Assembly: GCA_963837365.1 (NCBI GenBank) | Contig: CAWIMW010000001.1 | Coordinates: 1,054,001-1,118,000, forward strand | Length of the DNA: 64,000 nt | From: CAWBXL01 sp963837365 | Lineage (GTDB): Bacteria > Acidobacteriota > Terriglobia > Terriglobales > Acidobacteriaceae | Direction: 5' to 3' | In this document: piece by piece, positions 17,544 through 25,427 of the stretch | Layout of the letters: each line of letters opens with the position of its first letter | How positions within the stretch are numbered: position 1 is the stretch's first letter | Translations under genes and position numbers: made by a program | The notes under the pieces: model-generated | What the model was told of the DNA's origin: nothing | The model's database searches: none | Seen by the model: only the letters and a program-made list of their open reading frames with translations

Positions 17544-17771
17544 ATGAGTCCCCGCCAAGGCAGGCCGCCCGTAAGCTTGTTAGGTCTATGCACCAACTGT
17601 AGGTTCATGCGGCTGGTCCAAAATGATCGAGGGTCCAACTTCTATCTGTGTGAGCGTTCCGCCAGCGATTCGGCCTACGCCAAATATCCACGGCTTCCCG
17701 TGATGGAATGCGCAGGCTACGTCGCTAGAGATCCCGACTTCGTGGCTGAGCCCGCGAAAAATGTCAAATAA
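17544..17771 (+). CDS. 75-residue Cys4 small protein
   Basis: ATG at 17544, ten bases after the phosphatase stop. CTNCRF (Cys 16 and 19), FYLCERS and VMECAGY give four spaced cysteines that could bind zinc. The pattern LVQNDRGSNFYLC then YPRLPV then ECAGY looks like a conserved small-protein family, but I cannot name a function. Close spacing suggests cotranscription with the VOC-SpoIIE gene. Confidence 0.65.
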   Translation: MSPRQGRPPVSLLGLCTNCRFMRLVQNDRGSNFYLCERSASDSAYAKYPRLPVMECAGYVARDPDFVAEPAKNVK

Positions 17772-18390
17772 TACTGCCAACTGGAAGCCTGATCGTGAAG
17801 TTTGTACTGCTCTTCATTCTTTGGCCGCTGGGATTTCGCTTCAAACCCTGGGGGGAGCAATCTTCGCGTGGCGCTATCGTCGTTCGTATCCGCCTTTGAA
17901 CATGCCCTATATGGCTGCTGGATGTTCACGGTTGGCCTGGGAAAATTCTTCTACTGAGGCATGCGTTAGCTTTTCTTTGCGTTCTCTGCGGTATTTCTCT
18001 GCGACCTTCGCGATTTAAGATTTTGTCTTTGCCCGAAAGTCAAAGGCATGACCGCAGAGAACGCAAAGGAAAGCGCGCGGAGGACGCAGAGAACCCAACC
18101 CATACAATTGCCCCCGCCTTTATCCTCCCCTTGCCTATGCCCCACAAAAAGGGCAAAATAGCAGTGGATGGCAAGCTGGGGCAGGGGAAAAAGTTGACAC
18201 CTTCCGCCGGCCCATAGCATCCAAATAGCTGTAAGAGCAAGAAGTGGCTTCAACATCCCCGCGGGTTGGGTTCGCGCAAGCGAATAGTGAATCCGCTGGA
18301 GCCGCTGAGAGGCTTTCAACATCCCCGTTCCAGTTGAGCGGAATGAGCAGTCAGTGCTCGCCCGTGTCTGGAGCTGAAAGCAGGACAAAT
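17772..18390. other. 619-base gap with an inverted repeat and no clear gene
   Basis: ORFs on both strands here are low-complexity or overlap the repeat at 17972-18071. Around 18254 and 18320, two short CAACATCCCCG-containing segments recur. The nadA frame is open through 18244-18390, but the residues encoded there are unlike a quinolinate synthase N-terminus. Confidence 0.6.
17972..18071. repeat. Dispersed inverted repeat, family B, copy 1
   Basis: The arms CTTTGCGTTCTCTGCGG (17975-17991) and CCGCAGAGAACGCAAAG (18052-18068) are perfectly complementary over 17 bases, with a 60-base interior containing TTCGCGATTTAAGATTTTG. Related sequences occur at 22104, 31918, 37085 and 45063. Confidence 0.75.
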
Positions 18391-19503
18391 ATGGCTACGG
18401 CGGTAGAAATTTGTAGTTTAGAAAACTATCTCGTCCTCCCCGACCACACCATGGACGACCGCATCGCCGCCGCCCGCAAGGCTTTAGGGCGTGAATGCGT
18501 AATCCTGGGACATCACTACCAGCGCGATGAAGTAATCCGTTTCGCCGATTTCCGTGGGGATTCCTACAAGTTAGCGCAGGAAGCCGCCGCCACTGCCGGG
18601 AAGTACATTATCTTTTGCGGCGTGCACTTCATGGCCGAAAGCGCCGATATTCTGGCCCGCCCCGGCCAGGCAACCATCCTTCCCGATCTCAACGCCGGAT
18701 GTTCCATGGCCGACATGGCAGAAATCACCCAGGTAGAAGATTGCTGGGAAAATCTGGTGCGCGCCGGGCTGACCAGTGACGAAGGCGAAGGCGTTACCCC
18801 CATCACCTACATGAATTCCACAGCCGCGATCAAGGCCTTTTGTGGCGAGCGCGGCGGCGTAGTTTGTACATCCTCCAATGCCAGGGGAGCATTCAACTGG
18901 GCATTCGCCAAAAATTCCAAAATTCTGTTCCTCCCAGATCAACACCTCGGACGCAATACTGGATACAACCTCGGCATCCCGCTGAACGAAATGGCAATCT
19001 GGGACCCATACCTGATCAACGGCGGCCTCACCTCAGAGCGCCTGAAGAGTGCCAAAGTAATTCTTTGGAAGGGCCACTGCTCCGTCCACCAACGTTTCCT
19101 GCCCGAGCACGTAGACAACGTCCGCACCAAATACCCGGGCATTCAAGTAATCGTCCACCCCGAATGCCGCTGGGAAGTCTGCCAGAAAGCCGACGGAATC
19201 GGCTCCACCGAAGGCCTGCTGAAAATGATCAAGCAAGCCAAACCGGGCACCATGTTCGCGGTAGGCACCGAAATTCACCTGGTTAACCGCATGGGCAAAG
19301 AGTTCGCAGGAGAAGGGAAAAAGGTCATCACCCTCGACGACTCCGGCTGCCTCTGCACCACCATGTTCCGCATTTCCCCTCAGCATTTGTGCTGGGTGCT
19401 GGAAAACCTGGTCGAAGGCAACGTAGTCAATCAAATCAAAGTAAAAGCAGACGTAAAACAGTGGGCCAGGGTAGCGTTAGACCGAATGCTGGAAATCCAA
19501 TGA
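18391..19503 (+). CDS. nadA: Quinolinate synthase
   Basis: 370 residues from the ATG at 18391 (MATAVEIC...). ILGHHYQRDEVIRFADFRGDS and the three cluster cysteines are present: IIFCGVHFMAES, HPECRWEVC, and DSGCLCTTM. YMNSTAAIKAFCGERGGVVCTSSNA is the substrate-binding stretch. It condenses iminoaspartate with dihydroxyacetone phosphate to quinolinate using a labile 4Fe-4S cluster. No nadB or nadC is adjacent. A GACAGC/GCTGTC hairpin enclosing TGCCC/GGGCA follows at 19510-19550, without a T-run. Confidence 0.95.
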   Translation: MATAVEICSLENYLVLPDHTMDDRIAAARKALGRECVILGHHYQRDEVIRFADFRGDSYKLAQEAAATAGKYIIFCGVHFMAESADILARPGQATILPDLNAGCSMADMAEITQVEDCWENLVRAGLTSDEGEGVTPITYMNSTAAIKAFCGERGGVVCTSSNARGAFNWAFAKNSKILFLPDQHLGRNTGYNLGIPLNEMAIWDPYLINGGLTSERLKSAKVILWKGHCSVHQRFLPEHVDNVRTKYPGIQVIVHPECRWEVCQKADGIGSTEGLLKMIKQAKPGTMFAVGTEIHLVNRMGKEFAGEGKKVITLDDSGCLCTTMFRISPQHLCWVLENLVEGNVVNQIKVKADVKQWARVALDRMLEIQ

Positions 19504-19654
19504 CGTGGTGACAGCTGCCCTTCGACGCTCAGGGCAGGCTCCCGGCTGTCCGCGACGCGAAGCTAACGGTAACCAAAGTGTGATTACAAACGCACTCACT
19601 GAAAATGGTTTCTATCCTTCCCTGCGTGTAGTACATCCAATACAATAGAGACAC

Positions 19655-20089
19655 ATGTCAGATCGTACCTTCACCCTAGACGAAGCTCTAACCCTGCTGC
19701 CGGTACTCGAATCGCTGCTCCGCGCCTCCATAGACGCCAAAAAGCTAATCGAAACCGTAGATGGCGAGATGCAGGAAACCGCCCACCGCGTATTTCTGGC
19801 TGGAGGCATGAACCTGAACATCGTGCAAATCGCCCGCCGCAAAGCGGAACGGGAAAAAGCCATCCAGCGTATAAAAGACACGCTGGCGGAAATCGATGCC
19901 ATGGGTGTTCAAGTAAAAGATCTAGACATCGGGCTGCTGGATTTCCCCTGCGAAGTAGAAGGCCGCACCGTCCTGCTCTGCTGGAAGTTAGGCGAAAAGG
20001 GAATCACCCACTGGCACACTCCCAGCGAAGGTTTCGCCGGACGCAAGCCGATCGACGAGCGGATTGCCAAGGCGAAAAGAACACACTAA
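19655..20089 (+). CDS. DUF2203 family protein
   Basis: 144 residues. The N-terminal helical part FTLDEALTLLPVLESLLRAS and the C-terminal LDFPCEVEGRTVLLCWKLGEKGITHWHTPSEGFAGRKPID are the DUF2203 signature; the function is unknown. TACAAT at 19641-19646 ends eight bases before the ATG and no ribosome site is visible, so the message may be leaderless. The stop codon is immediately followed by the inverted-repeat element at 20091. Confidence 0.85.
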   Translation: MSDRTFTLDEALTLLPVLESLLRASIDAKKLIETVDGEMQETAHRVFLAGGMNLNIVQIARRKAEREKAIQRIKDTLAEIDAMGVQVKDLDIGLLDFPCEVEGRTVLLCWKLGEKGITHWHTPSEGFAGRKPIDERIAKAKRTH

Positions 20090-20090
20090 G

Positions 20091-20609
20091 TGGCTAGTTG
20101 CTAGTGACTAGTGGCTAGTAACGGACTCCCGATCCAGCGACTTCAGCAGTCCATTAAGAACTCTTCCGATTTCATCAATCTTTGCGAGGAGATAGCTGGC
20201 ATCTTCGGGCGTGAAATACTTGAGATTACGTCCGATCAGGATCTGACTATCCATTCAAACGCTGAGCTCCGGGCGTGCCCTAGAAATTGTTTAAATTCTC
20301 CCCGCGATCAACGACCTTGGCCCTCTGCAATGTTGCTTCGAATCGATACCGCCGCCCGGCATATCTGGCTGGTTAGTCCATACATTTCCTCACGCGGAAA
20401 ACTCTGGGTTAGACGATAGATGTCCGTGACAAGTTCAATTGCTTTCTGCCACCCAATGAGGTCCTGATAGCTGCGTAGGGCATGAAGAAACTCCAGATCA
20501 AAGTGTGCAATGACGATTACGAGCAAGTCTGTGATATTCATCACAGGCAGGTCTTGTGGAATTTCCAATAGGGAATTAGGTTCACTAGCCACTAGTCACT
20601 AGCCACTGG
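20091..20609 (-). mobile_element. Candidate element: four-helix-bundle gene between 20-bp inverted repeats
   Basis: The left arm GCTAGTGACTAGTGGCTAGT (20100-20119) has an exact reverse complement at 20584-20603, 20 of 20 bases. Both arms continue imperfectly outward, with further GGCTAGT units. The interior carries one broken S23/IVP-like gene. The element fills the space exactly between DUF2203 (stop at 20089) and the M28 peptidase (stop at 20616). No transposase is present. That it moves or once moved is inference from structure only. Confidence 0.5.
20108..20592 (-). pseudogene. Broken four-helix-bundle protein (S23/IVP, Avd-like)
   Basis: Similarity begins at RSYQDLIGWQKAIELVTDIY (from 20475) and runs through CRAAVSIRSNIAEGQGR, classic for the 23S rRNA intervening-sequence protein family. 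An in-frame TGA at 20308-20310 interrupts it, after which SRGEFKQFLGHARSSAFE continues in the same frame. A one-base deletion near 20253-20255 then shifts to the frame reading DSQILIGRNLKYF and ending at 20108. Restoring one T gives FELDSQ, as expected. The usual ATG before the SYQDL motif is also missing. So there are one nonsense change, one deletion and probably a lost start: recent decay. Confidence 0.82.
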
Positions 20610-20615
20610 TTATTC

Positions 20616-22034
20616 CTACGGTCTTCCGCCTGGGTTCCACTGCGGTCTAAAATCGGAATTCACTAGCCACTCAACCGGCTCCAGCAGCGAACCAATCGCT
20701 TCGTCCATATGTTGGAAGTCAATGTGGGCGATATCATCCCTCGGCTGATGATAATCGGCGTGGAGTCCATAGCTGGAAATGGTCTGCGCTACCACACCCT
20801 TCTTAGCCAGCACATAATTATCGGAGCGGGAGAAAAACTCCTGCTCGGGATGGGGATCGCTGACCAAATGCGCTCCATGGGATGCCAGCGTTGGCCCCAA
20901 ATTAGACCGCTCCCATCCGGTCAACCAGAGCGTATCCGGATTCACCGCAGGGTCCGCCCTGCCGATCATTTCAAATTCCAGGTTCGCCGTAAGGTCGCTC
21001 AGTGGTACGGGCGGATGTTCGCGGAAATAGGTTGAACCCGTGCCGCCCACTTCCTCACTGCCAAACAGGGCAAAAATCACGGTGCGTTTCGGCCTTGCCT
21101 GCGAACCGAGTACGCGCGCAATTTCCAGCACAGCGCTGCATCCCGAGGCGTCGTCATCGGCGCCGTTATAGATGCGGTCCCCGTGTACCGGCTTATTCAC
21201 GCCGATGTGATCAAGATGGGCGGAAAACAATATGGCCGCGTGTTGCAGCGAGGGATCGCTGCCCTCCAGTATCCCCACTGCGTTCCAGGTGGCTGCTGGT
21301 TTGGGCGTAGAGGGAGCTCGAAAACGCAGGACCGTTCCTTCCGGCAGTTGTGATAACGACTCGATTGCAGCGCCACTCAGTGCAAGCCCGTTAAATCTGC
21401 TGCCTAACACTGCCTTGGCCTGGCCGGCAAACATGGAAGGAAGTTCCGGGAGCTTCTCTCCGTCCCGCTGAAACCCTGCCGGGGTATCGGTACGAGAAGG
21501 TATCAGTATTGCTGCGGCGGACGAAGACGAAAGCACAGCTATTGCGCTGCGGATTTTCTTGCGGTCTTTCCCGGCAATGAGGACGATGGCTCCCGCTTTC
21601 GCCGCAGGCAGCTCAACCACCGAATCAATGTTTATTTTTTGCAGCGGTCCTGAGAACCGCGTATCAATCAAGTCCAATGTCAGAAAATCTTTTGCAAACT
21701 TAAATATCGTGGAAGTCTTGGCTTCCGGCGCGACAAACCTCAATGTCGGTGGCGCGGTAACTACCCGCTGAATGAGCGGTATTTTTTGCACATAGCCACG
21801 CGGGTCAGCCGGTTGAATGTTGTATTCCTTAAGCCGCGCCCCAATGTACTCCGCGGCGCGATGTTCATCTTCGGTGCCGCTGCGGCGTCCCCGCGACTCA
21901 TCGGAGGCAAGGAACTCCATATTCTTTCGGATACACTCCGCACATACGGTTGGCGCAGCTTTCGGCGCGGGTTGCGTTTGTGCACCAGCCCACACCCACA
22001 GAAAACAAAAGCAGAACCTGACGATCTTTTTCAT
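20616..22034 (-). CDS. Secreted M28 family metallopeptidase
   Basis: 472 residues with signal peptide MKKIVRFCFCFLWVWAGAQT. A cap/PA-like region spans about residues 100-260. The zinc-binding core has FSAHLDHIG, NGADDDASGCSAVLE and FALFGSEEVGGTGS. HADYHQPRDDIAHID near the end supplies the last His ligand. M28 enzymes are zinc aminopeptidases or carboxypeptidases acting outside the cytoplasm. The ATG is preceded by a pyrimidine tract (CCTCTCTCCT) and no Shine-Dalgarno. Confidence 0.9.
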   Translation of the reverse strand: MKKIVRFCFCFLWVWAGAQTQPAPKAAPTVCAECIRKNMEFLASDESRGRRSGTEDEHRAAEYIGARLKEYNIQPADPRGYVQKIPLIQRVVTAPPTLRFVAPEAKTSTIFKFAKDFLTLDLIDTRFSGPLQKINIDSVVELPAAKAGAIVLIAGKDRKKIRSAIAVLSSSSAAAILIPSRTDTPAGFQRDGEKLPELPSMFAGQAKAVLGSRFNGLALSGAAIESLSQLPEGTVLRFRAPSTPKPAATWNAVGILEGSDPSLQHAAILFSAHLDHIGVNKPVHGDRIYNGADDDASGCSAVLEIARVLGSQARPKRTVIFALFGSEEVGGTGSTYFREHPPVPLSDLTANLEFEMIGRADPAVNPDTLWLTGWERSNLGPTLASHGAHLVSDPHPEQEFFSRSDNYVLAKKGVVAQTISSYGLHADYHQPRDDIAHIDFQHMDEAIGSLLEPVEWLVNSDFRPQWNPGGRP

Positions 22035-22429
22035 AGGAGAGAGGTTAGGGAATTGTAAAGCAATAAGGTATTTCAGGAGGGAATTCAGACCTTCCGGTAG
22101 TGTCCTAACCTGGTTGTCTTTGCGCCTTTTGCGGGTAAGATTTTTATGCGCTCCACGTAAGGCAAAAGAATTTAACCGCGATGAACGCCAAGAAACGCCG
22201 CAAAGTACACAAAGACAGCCAAATTAGGGCACCATCGACCTTCCCGCTTGCATCTTAAATAAAACGTGCAAGTCGCATGGCCAGACACGTTCCTGAATGA
22301 AAATGGGTTTAGGAGGCGTACTAACGGCTAAAAGCCTGCTAAGCCGGGCAAAACAGGTCTGCTACAATTTCAGTGATCTGATCCGCCGGACGCCGCCTTT
22401 AGGTCGTGTCCCAGTTGGGTAATAAAAAT
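22035..22429. other. Intergenic region with a family B repeat
   Basis: Apart from the inverted pair at 22104-22227, no coding frame with a family-like sequence is visible. The region separates the divergent M28 peptidase and Ig-like lipoprotein genes, so their promoters should lie here; none matches consensus well enough to call. Confidence 0.5.
22104..22227. repeat. Dispersed inverted repeat, family B, copy 2
   Basis: CCTAACCTGGTTGTCTTTG at 22104-22122 faces CAAAGACAGCCAAATTAGG at 22209-22227 as an imperfect terminal inverted repeat. The interior has AACCGCGATGAACGCCAAGAAACGCCGCAAAG-like units (22173 onward) typical of this family. Confidence 0.65.
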
Positions 22430-23038
22430 ATGTCGAGTGCCAAGCGGAAACTTCAACTCCTGACTGCGCTTGCCGGGCTTTGCGCGCTCGCGACTGCGGT
22501 AAGCTGCAAGGGCTTTTTCGTAAATTCTCCGGACTCCATAACGATCAGTCCTGACCCGGTTACTTTTTCGGATGTTGGCAACCCGCAACAATTGAGCGCG
22601 CAAGCCACTTTCGGCAACAGCACTCAGGATGTCACCAATTCCGCCGTCTGGAAAAGCTCGAACGGTTGTGCCGTGGTTCCCAGCACCACCCAGATTGGCC
22701 TGATGACGCCCATAGCCACGGGTTCCTCCGTTACCATCACCGCCACTTACAATGGCGTGAGCGATACCGTGACCGCCACTCTTCCAGCCGGAATTAAAAT
22801 CACCCCTTGTGGCACGTCGGGAAAGTTCAGCAGTGGCGGAGCCGCCGTCAATTTCACGGCGACCTCGGGCACCACGGACGTCACCGCGAGTTCAACCTGG
22901 ACTTCGAGCGATACCACCATCGTGAAGTTTGCCAGCGCGTCAAGCAGCACGGCCACTTTCGGTCCCACGACCGGCACCGCAACCATTACTGCCAGCGACG
23001 GCACCAATACCGGACAGCTTCAAGTGACCGTGCAATAG
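22430..23038 (+). CDS. Secreted lipoprotein with Ig-like (BIG2) domains
   Basis: 202 residues from the ATG at 22430 (MSSAKRKLQLLTALAGLC...). A hydrophobic signal with Cys at ATAVSC suggests lipid attachment. The mature part is Thr/Ser-rich with two Ig-like repeats (SITISPDPVTFSDVGNPQQLSAQATF; then IKITPCGTSG...AAVNFTATSG), ending TITASDGTNTGQLQVTV, the bacterial Ig-like group 2 pattern. Such modules are cell-surface adhesion or spacer domains. The gene stands alone. Confidence 0.72.
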   Translation: MSSAKRKLQLLTALAGLCALATAVSCKGFFVNSPDSITISPDPVTFSDVGNPQQLSAQATFGNSTQDVTNSAVWKSSNGCAVVPSTTQIGLMTPIATGSSVTITATYNGVSDTVTATLPAGIKITPCGTSGKFSSGGAAVNFTATSGTTDVTASSTWTSSDTTIVKFASASSSTATFGPTTGTATITASDGTNTGQLQVTVQ

Positions 23039-23186
23039 TTCACCCGCGGTACGCAGCCATTGTTCGGTTCCGTAAATCACAGCTATCGCGCGAATTCATA
23101 CGCCCACCAGTAATCTCCCGCTAAGTTTCATGAGACAGTATTATTAGAGGTTGTCCGCCAAGGCGGCCAACCCCAACAAATCAAAC

Positions 23187-24251
23187 ATGTCAGATATTCG
23201 CTGCATCGCCATTTCTACTGGAGGCGGGGACGCTCCCGGCCTCAACGCGGTCATTCGCGCCGCCGTCAAAGCCGCCATCCTGAAATACAAGTGGAAGGTC
23301 ATCGGCATTCCCGATGGGTTTGACGGCCTCATCTGGCCGGAAAAGTCCTTCGAGCTGACGCTCAAACACGTAAGCGGCATTCTGCCCCGTGGCGGCACCA
23401 TCCTGGGCACCACCAACCGGGGGAATCCATTTCAGTACAAGACAACGGAAAATGGGAAAGAGGTCGTGCGTGACATTTCCGGCGACATCATCGCCAATGC
23501 CGAAAAGCTGGGGATTGATGCCATCATCACCATCGGGGGCGACGGCTCACAAACCATAGCTCTGGAGATGTTTCAGAAGGGGGTGAAGATCGTCGGCGTC
23601 CCCAAGACGATTGATAACGATCTCTCCGCAACCGAAGTGACGTTCGGTTTCGACACTGCATTGACCACGGCGACCGATGCCGTAGACAAGATCCACACCA
23701 CGGCTGAATCTCACCACCGCGTGATGGTGGTTGAAGTCATGGGGCGTGACGCCGGCTGGATTGCCTTGGAAGCGGGTATCGCCGGTGGTGCGCATATAAT
23801 CCTGATCCCGGAAATCCCCTTTACTGTCCAGAGACTTTGTGACTACGTGATCGCACGGGAGAGCTACGGCAAGCACTTCACAATTGTGGTGGTGGCGGAG
23901 GGGGTCAGGATGCCTCCCGAACTGAAGGAAAACCGCCGAAGCGGGACGGTCGGCAGCCTAATCGGCACGGTGGTCGCCGCGGGCGCGCGCAAAGAAGTCC
24001 GCGTCAGCGTGCTGGGACACATTCAACGCGGTGGTTCGCCTACTCCGTTCGACCGTATTCTTGGCACACGCTTCGGCGTAGCTGCTGTAGATCTGATCGC
24101 CAATGGCGAATTCGGGAAAATGGTCTGCCTGCGCAACGAAATGATTCAGGCAGTGGACATCCGCGAGGCCATCGGCAAGATGAAGACAGTCGATCCCAAC
24201 GGCGAACTGGTCCGCACCGCCCGTGCTATAGGCATTTGCTTTGGAGACTGA
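23187..24251 (+). CDS. pfkA: 6-phosphofructokinase
   Basis: 354 residues from the ATG at 23187. Phosphate-donor motif GGGDAPGLNAVIRA, GGDGSQ in the nucleotide loop, the catalytic stretch PKTIDNDL, and VEVMGRDAGWIALEAGIAGGA are all present. In the family, Gly in GGDGS favours ATP and Lys in PKTIDND is common in PPi or mixed group III enzymes. The donor is therefore probably ATP but should not be assumed. It phosphorylates fructose 6-phosphate in glycolysis. Confidence 0.92.
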   Translation: MSDIRCIAISTGGGDAPGLNAVIRAAVKAAILKYKWKVIGIPDGFDGLIWPEKSFELTLKHVSGILPRGGTILGTTNRGNPFQYKTTENGKEVVRDISGDIIANAEKLGIDAIITIGGDGSQTIALEMFQKGVKIVGVPKTIDNDLSATEVTFGFDTALTTATDAVDKIHTTAESHHRVMVVEVMGRDAGWIALEAGIAGGAHIILIPEIPFTVQRLCDYVIARESYGKHFTIVVVAEGVRMPPELKENRRSGTVGSLIGTVVAAGARKEVRVSVLGHIQRGGSPTPFDRILGTRFGVAAVDLIANGEFGKMVCLRNEMIQAVDIREAIGKMKTVDPNGELVRTARAIGICFGD

Positions 24252-24257
24252 CAAATT

Positions 24258-24367
24258 CTGTCGTTGGTCGTTTTGCCCTTGGTCGTTGGTCAAATACGAA
24301 CCCAGGAGGCAGCCTGCAAAGCGGGTTGACCATATAGGACCAACCACTAACCATCGACAGCCAACGG
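24258..24367. repeat. Family C inverted low-complexity repeat
   Basis: CTGTCGTTGGTCGTTTTGCC...TTGGTCGTTGGTC on the left faces GGACCAACCACTAACCATCG...CAGCCAACGG on the right, an imperfect inverted pair of about 30 bases around a 47-base interior. The word content resembles the repeats flanking the four-helix-bundle pseudogene and the one at 43555. Confidence 0.6.
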
Positions 24368-24389
24368 CTGCTATAGTGTTTTTGATCCC

Positions 24390-25364
24390 GTGAAAACTTT
24401 GATCCGGCCCCTGGGACGAAGTACAGCGCTTGCGCTGGCTGCCCTATTGGTGTCCTCCGCGTGCAGCCGCAGCCACCGGAAGGGCGAACCCGCCTATGTT
24501 TCAGCGACGCAGGCAAATCTGCGCGACCGCGTGGCTGCGATGTACAACCAAGTTGGCACCGTCAAGAATGGCGAGCGCGTCGAGATCATGGATCGTGACA
24601 AGCGTTTCGCCTTGGTGCGCGCGGCAAATGGTACACAAGGTTGGGTCGAACAGCGTTATCTGGTAACGCAGAAGGTGTTTGACGGATTTCAGAAACTAGC
24701 CCAGCAACAGCATGACACTGAGGCCCAGGTCGCGGCCGTAGCCCGCAACGAAACCAATCTGCATCTGGAGCCAGGGCGCGATACCGATCATCTCTACCAA
24801 GTCCCGCAGAGCGCAAAGCTTTCGGTCCTGAAACGTGCCATGACTGAGAAACGGCTTCCGGGTGAAAAACCTTCGCCGGATGCAGCCAAGCCGATGGAAG
24901 ACTGGTGGCTGGTCCGTGATTCCGACGGCCATGTCGGCTGGGCCTTAGGACGCATGATTGATGTGGATATTCCGCTGGAAATCGCGCAATACGCGGAAGG
25001 CCAGCGCATCATCGCCTCATTCGTGTTGAATGAAGTCCAGGACGGCGAAAACAAAGTTCCGCAATATCTGGTTTTACTTAACGAACCCAAGGATGGCCAG
25101 CCTACGGACTACAACCAGATCAAAGTCTTTACCTGGAACGTCAAAAAGCACCGCTATGAAACCGCCTACCGTGAGCGTCTGGCTGGAAATTTGCCGGTGA
25201 CCGTCACCCGCGAAGATTTCGATAAGGAAGGCAATCTTCCCGTATTCATCCTTCGCGTCACCGACAACACCGGAAACGTGACCGAGCGGAAATACAAGCT
25301 CAATAATCCAATCGTACGGCGAGTATTGGCCCCAGACGAACCGTCGGCTAAGTCACAGCGATGA
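24390..25364 (+). CDS. Lipoprotein with two bacterial SH3-like domains
   Basis: 324 residues; GTG start. The signal ends in a lipobox (LLVSSACS). The first SH3-like domain is YVSATQANLRDR...TVKNGERVEIMDRD...GWVEQRYLV (residues 30-90). The second is ARNETNLHLEPGRDTDHLYQVPQSAKLSVL...WWLVRDSDGHVGWALGRMI (residues 115-190). The C-terminal 130 residues form an extra beta-rich domain. It is likely a periplasmic, lipid-anchored binding protein; the ligand is unknown. It may share a transcript with pfkA across the repeat. Confidence 0.75.
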   Translation: MKTLIRPLGRSTALALAALLVSSACSRSHRKGEPAYVSATQANLRDRVAAMYNQVGTVKNGERVEIMDRDKRFALVRAANGTQGWVEQRYLVTQKVFDGFQKLAQQQHDTEAQVAAVARNETNLHLEPGRDTDHLYQVPQSAKLSVLKRAMTEKRLPGEKPSPDAAKPMEDWWLVRDSDGHVGWALGRMIDVDIPLEIAQYAEGQRIIASFVLNEVQDGENKVPQYLVLLNEPKDGQPTDYNQIKVFTWNVKKHRYETAYRERLAGNLPVTVTREDFDKEGNLPVFILRVTDNTGNVTERKYKLNNPIVRRVLAPDEPSAKSQR

Positions 25365-25427
25365 GTTTTCGTCGATAAGAGAACTTTGTTCTGCGTTCCC
25401 CTAGCCGCAGGGACGGCACACTGCAAC

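Noticed and set aside
17966..18388. 140-codon minus-strand frame upstream of nadA
   Set aside because: It reads across the family B inverted repeat and has no ribosome site or family motif.
20111..20419. 102-codon plus-strand frame in the inverted-repeat element
   Set aside because: It is the antisense of the four-helix-bundle pseudogene, which has clear family similarity on the minus strand.
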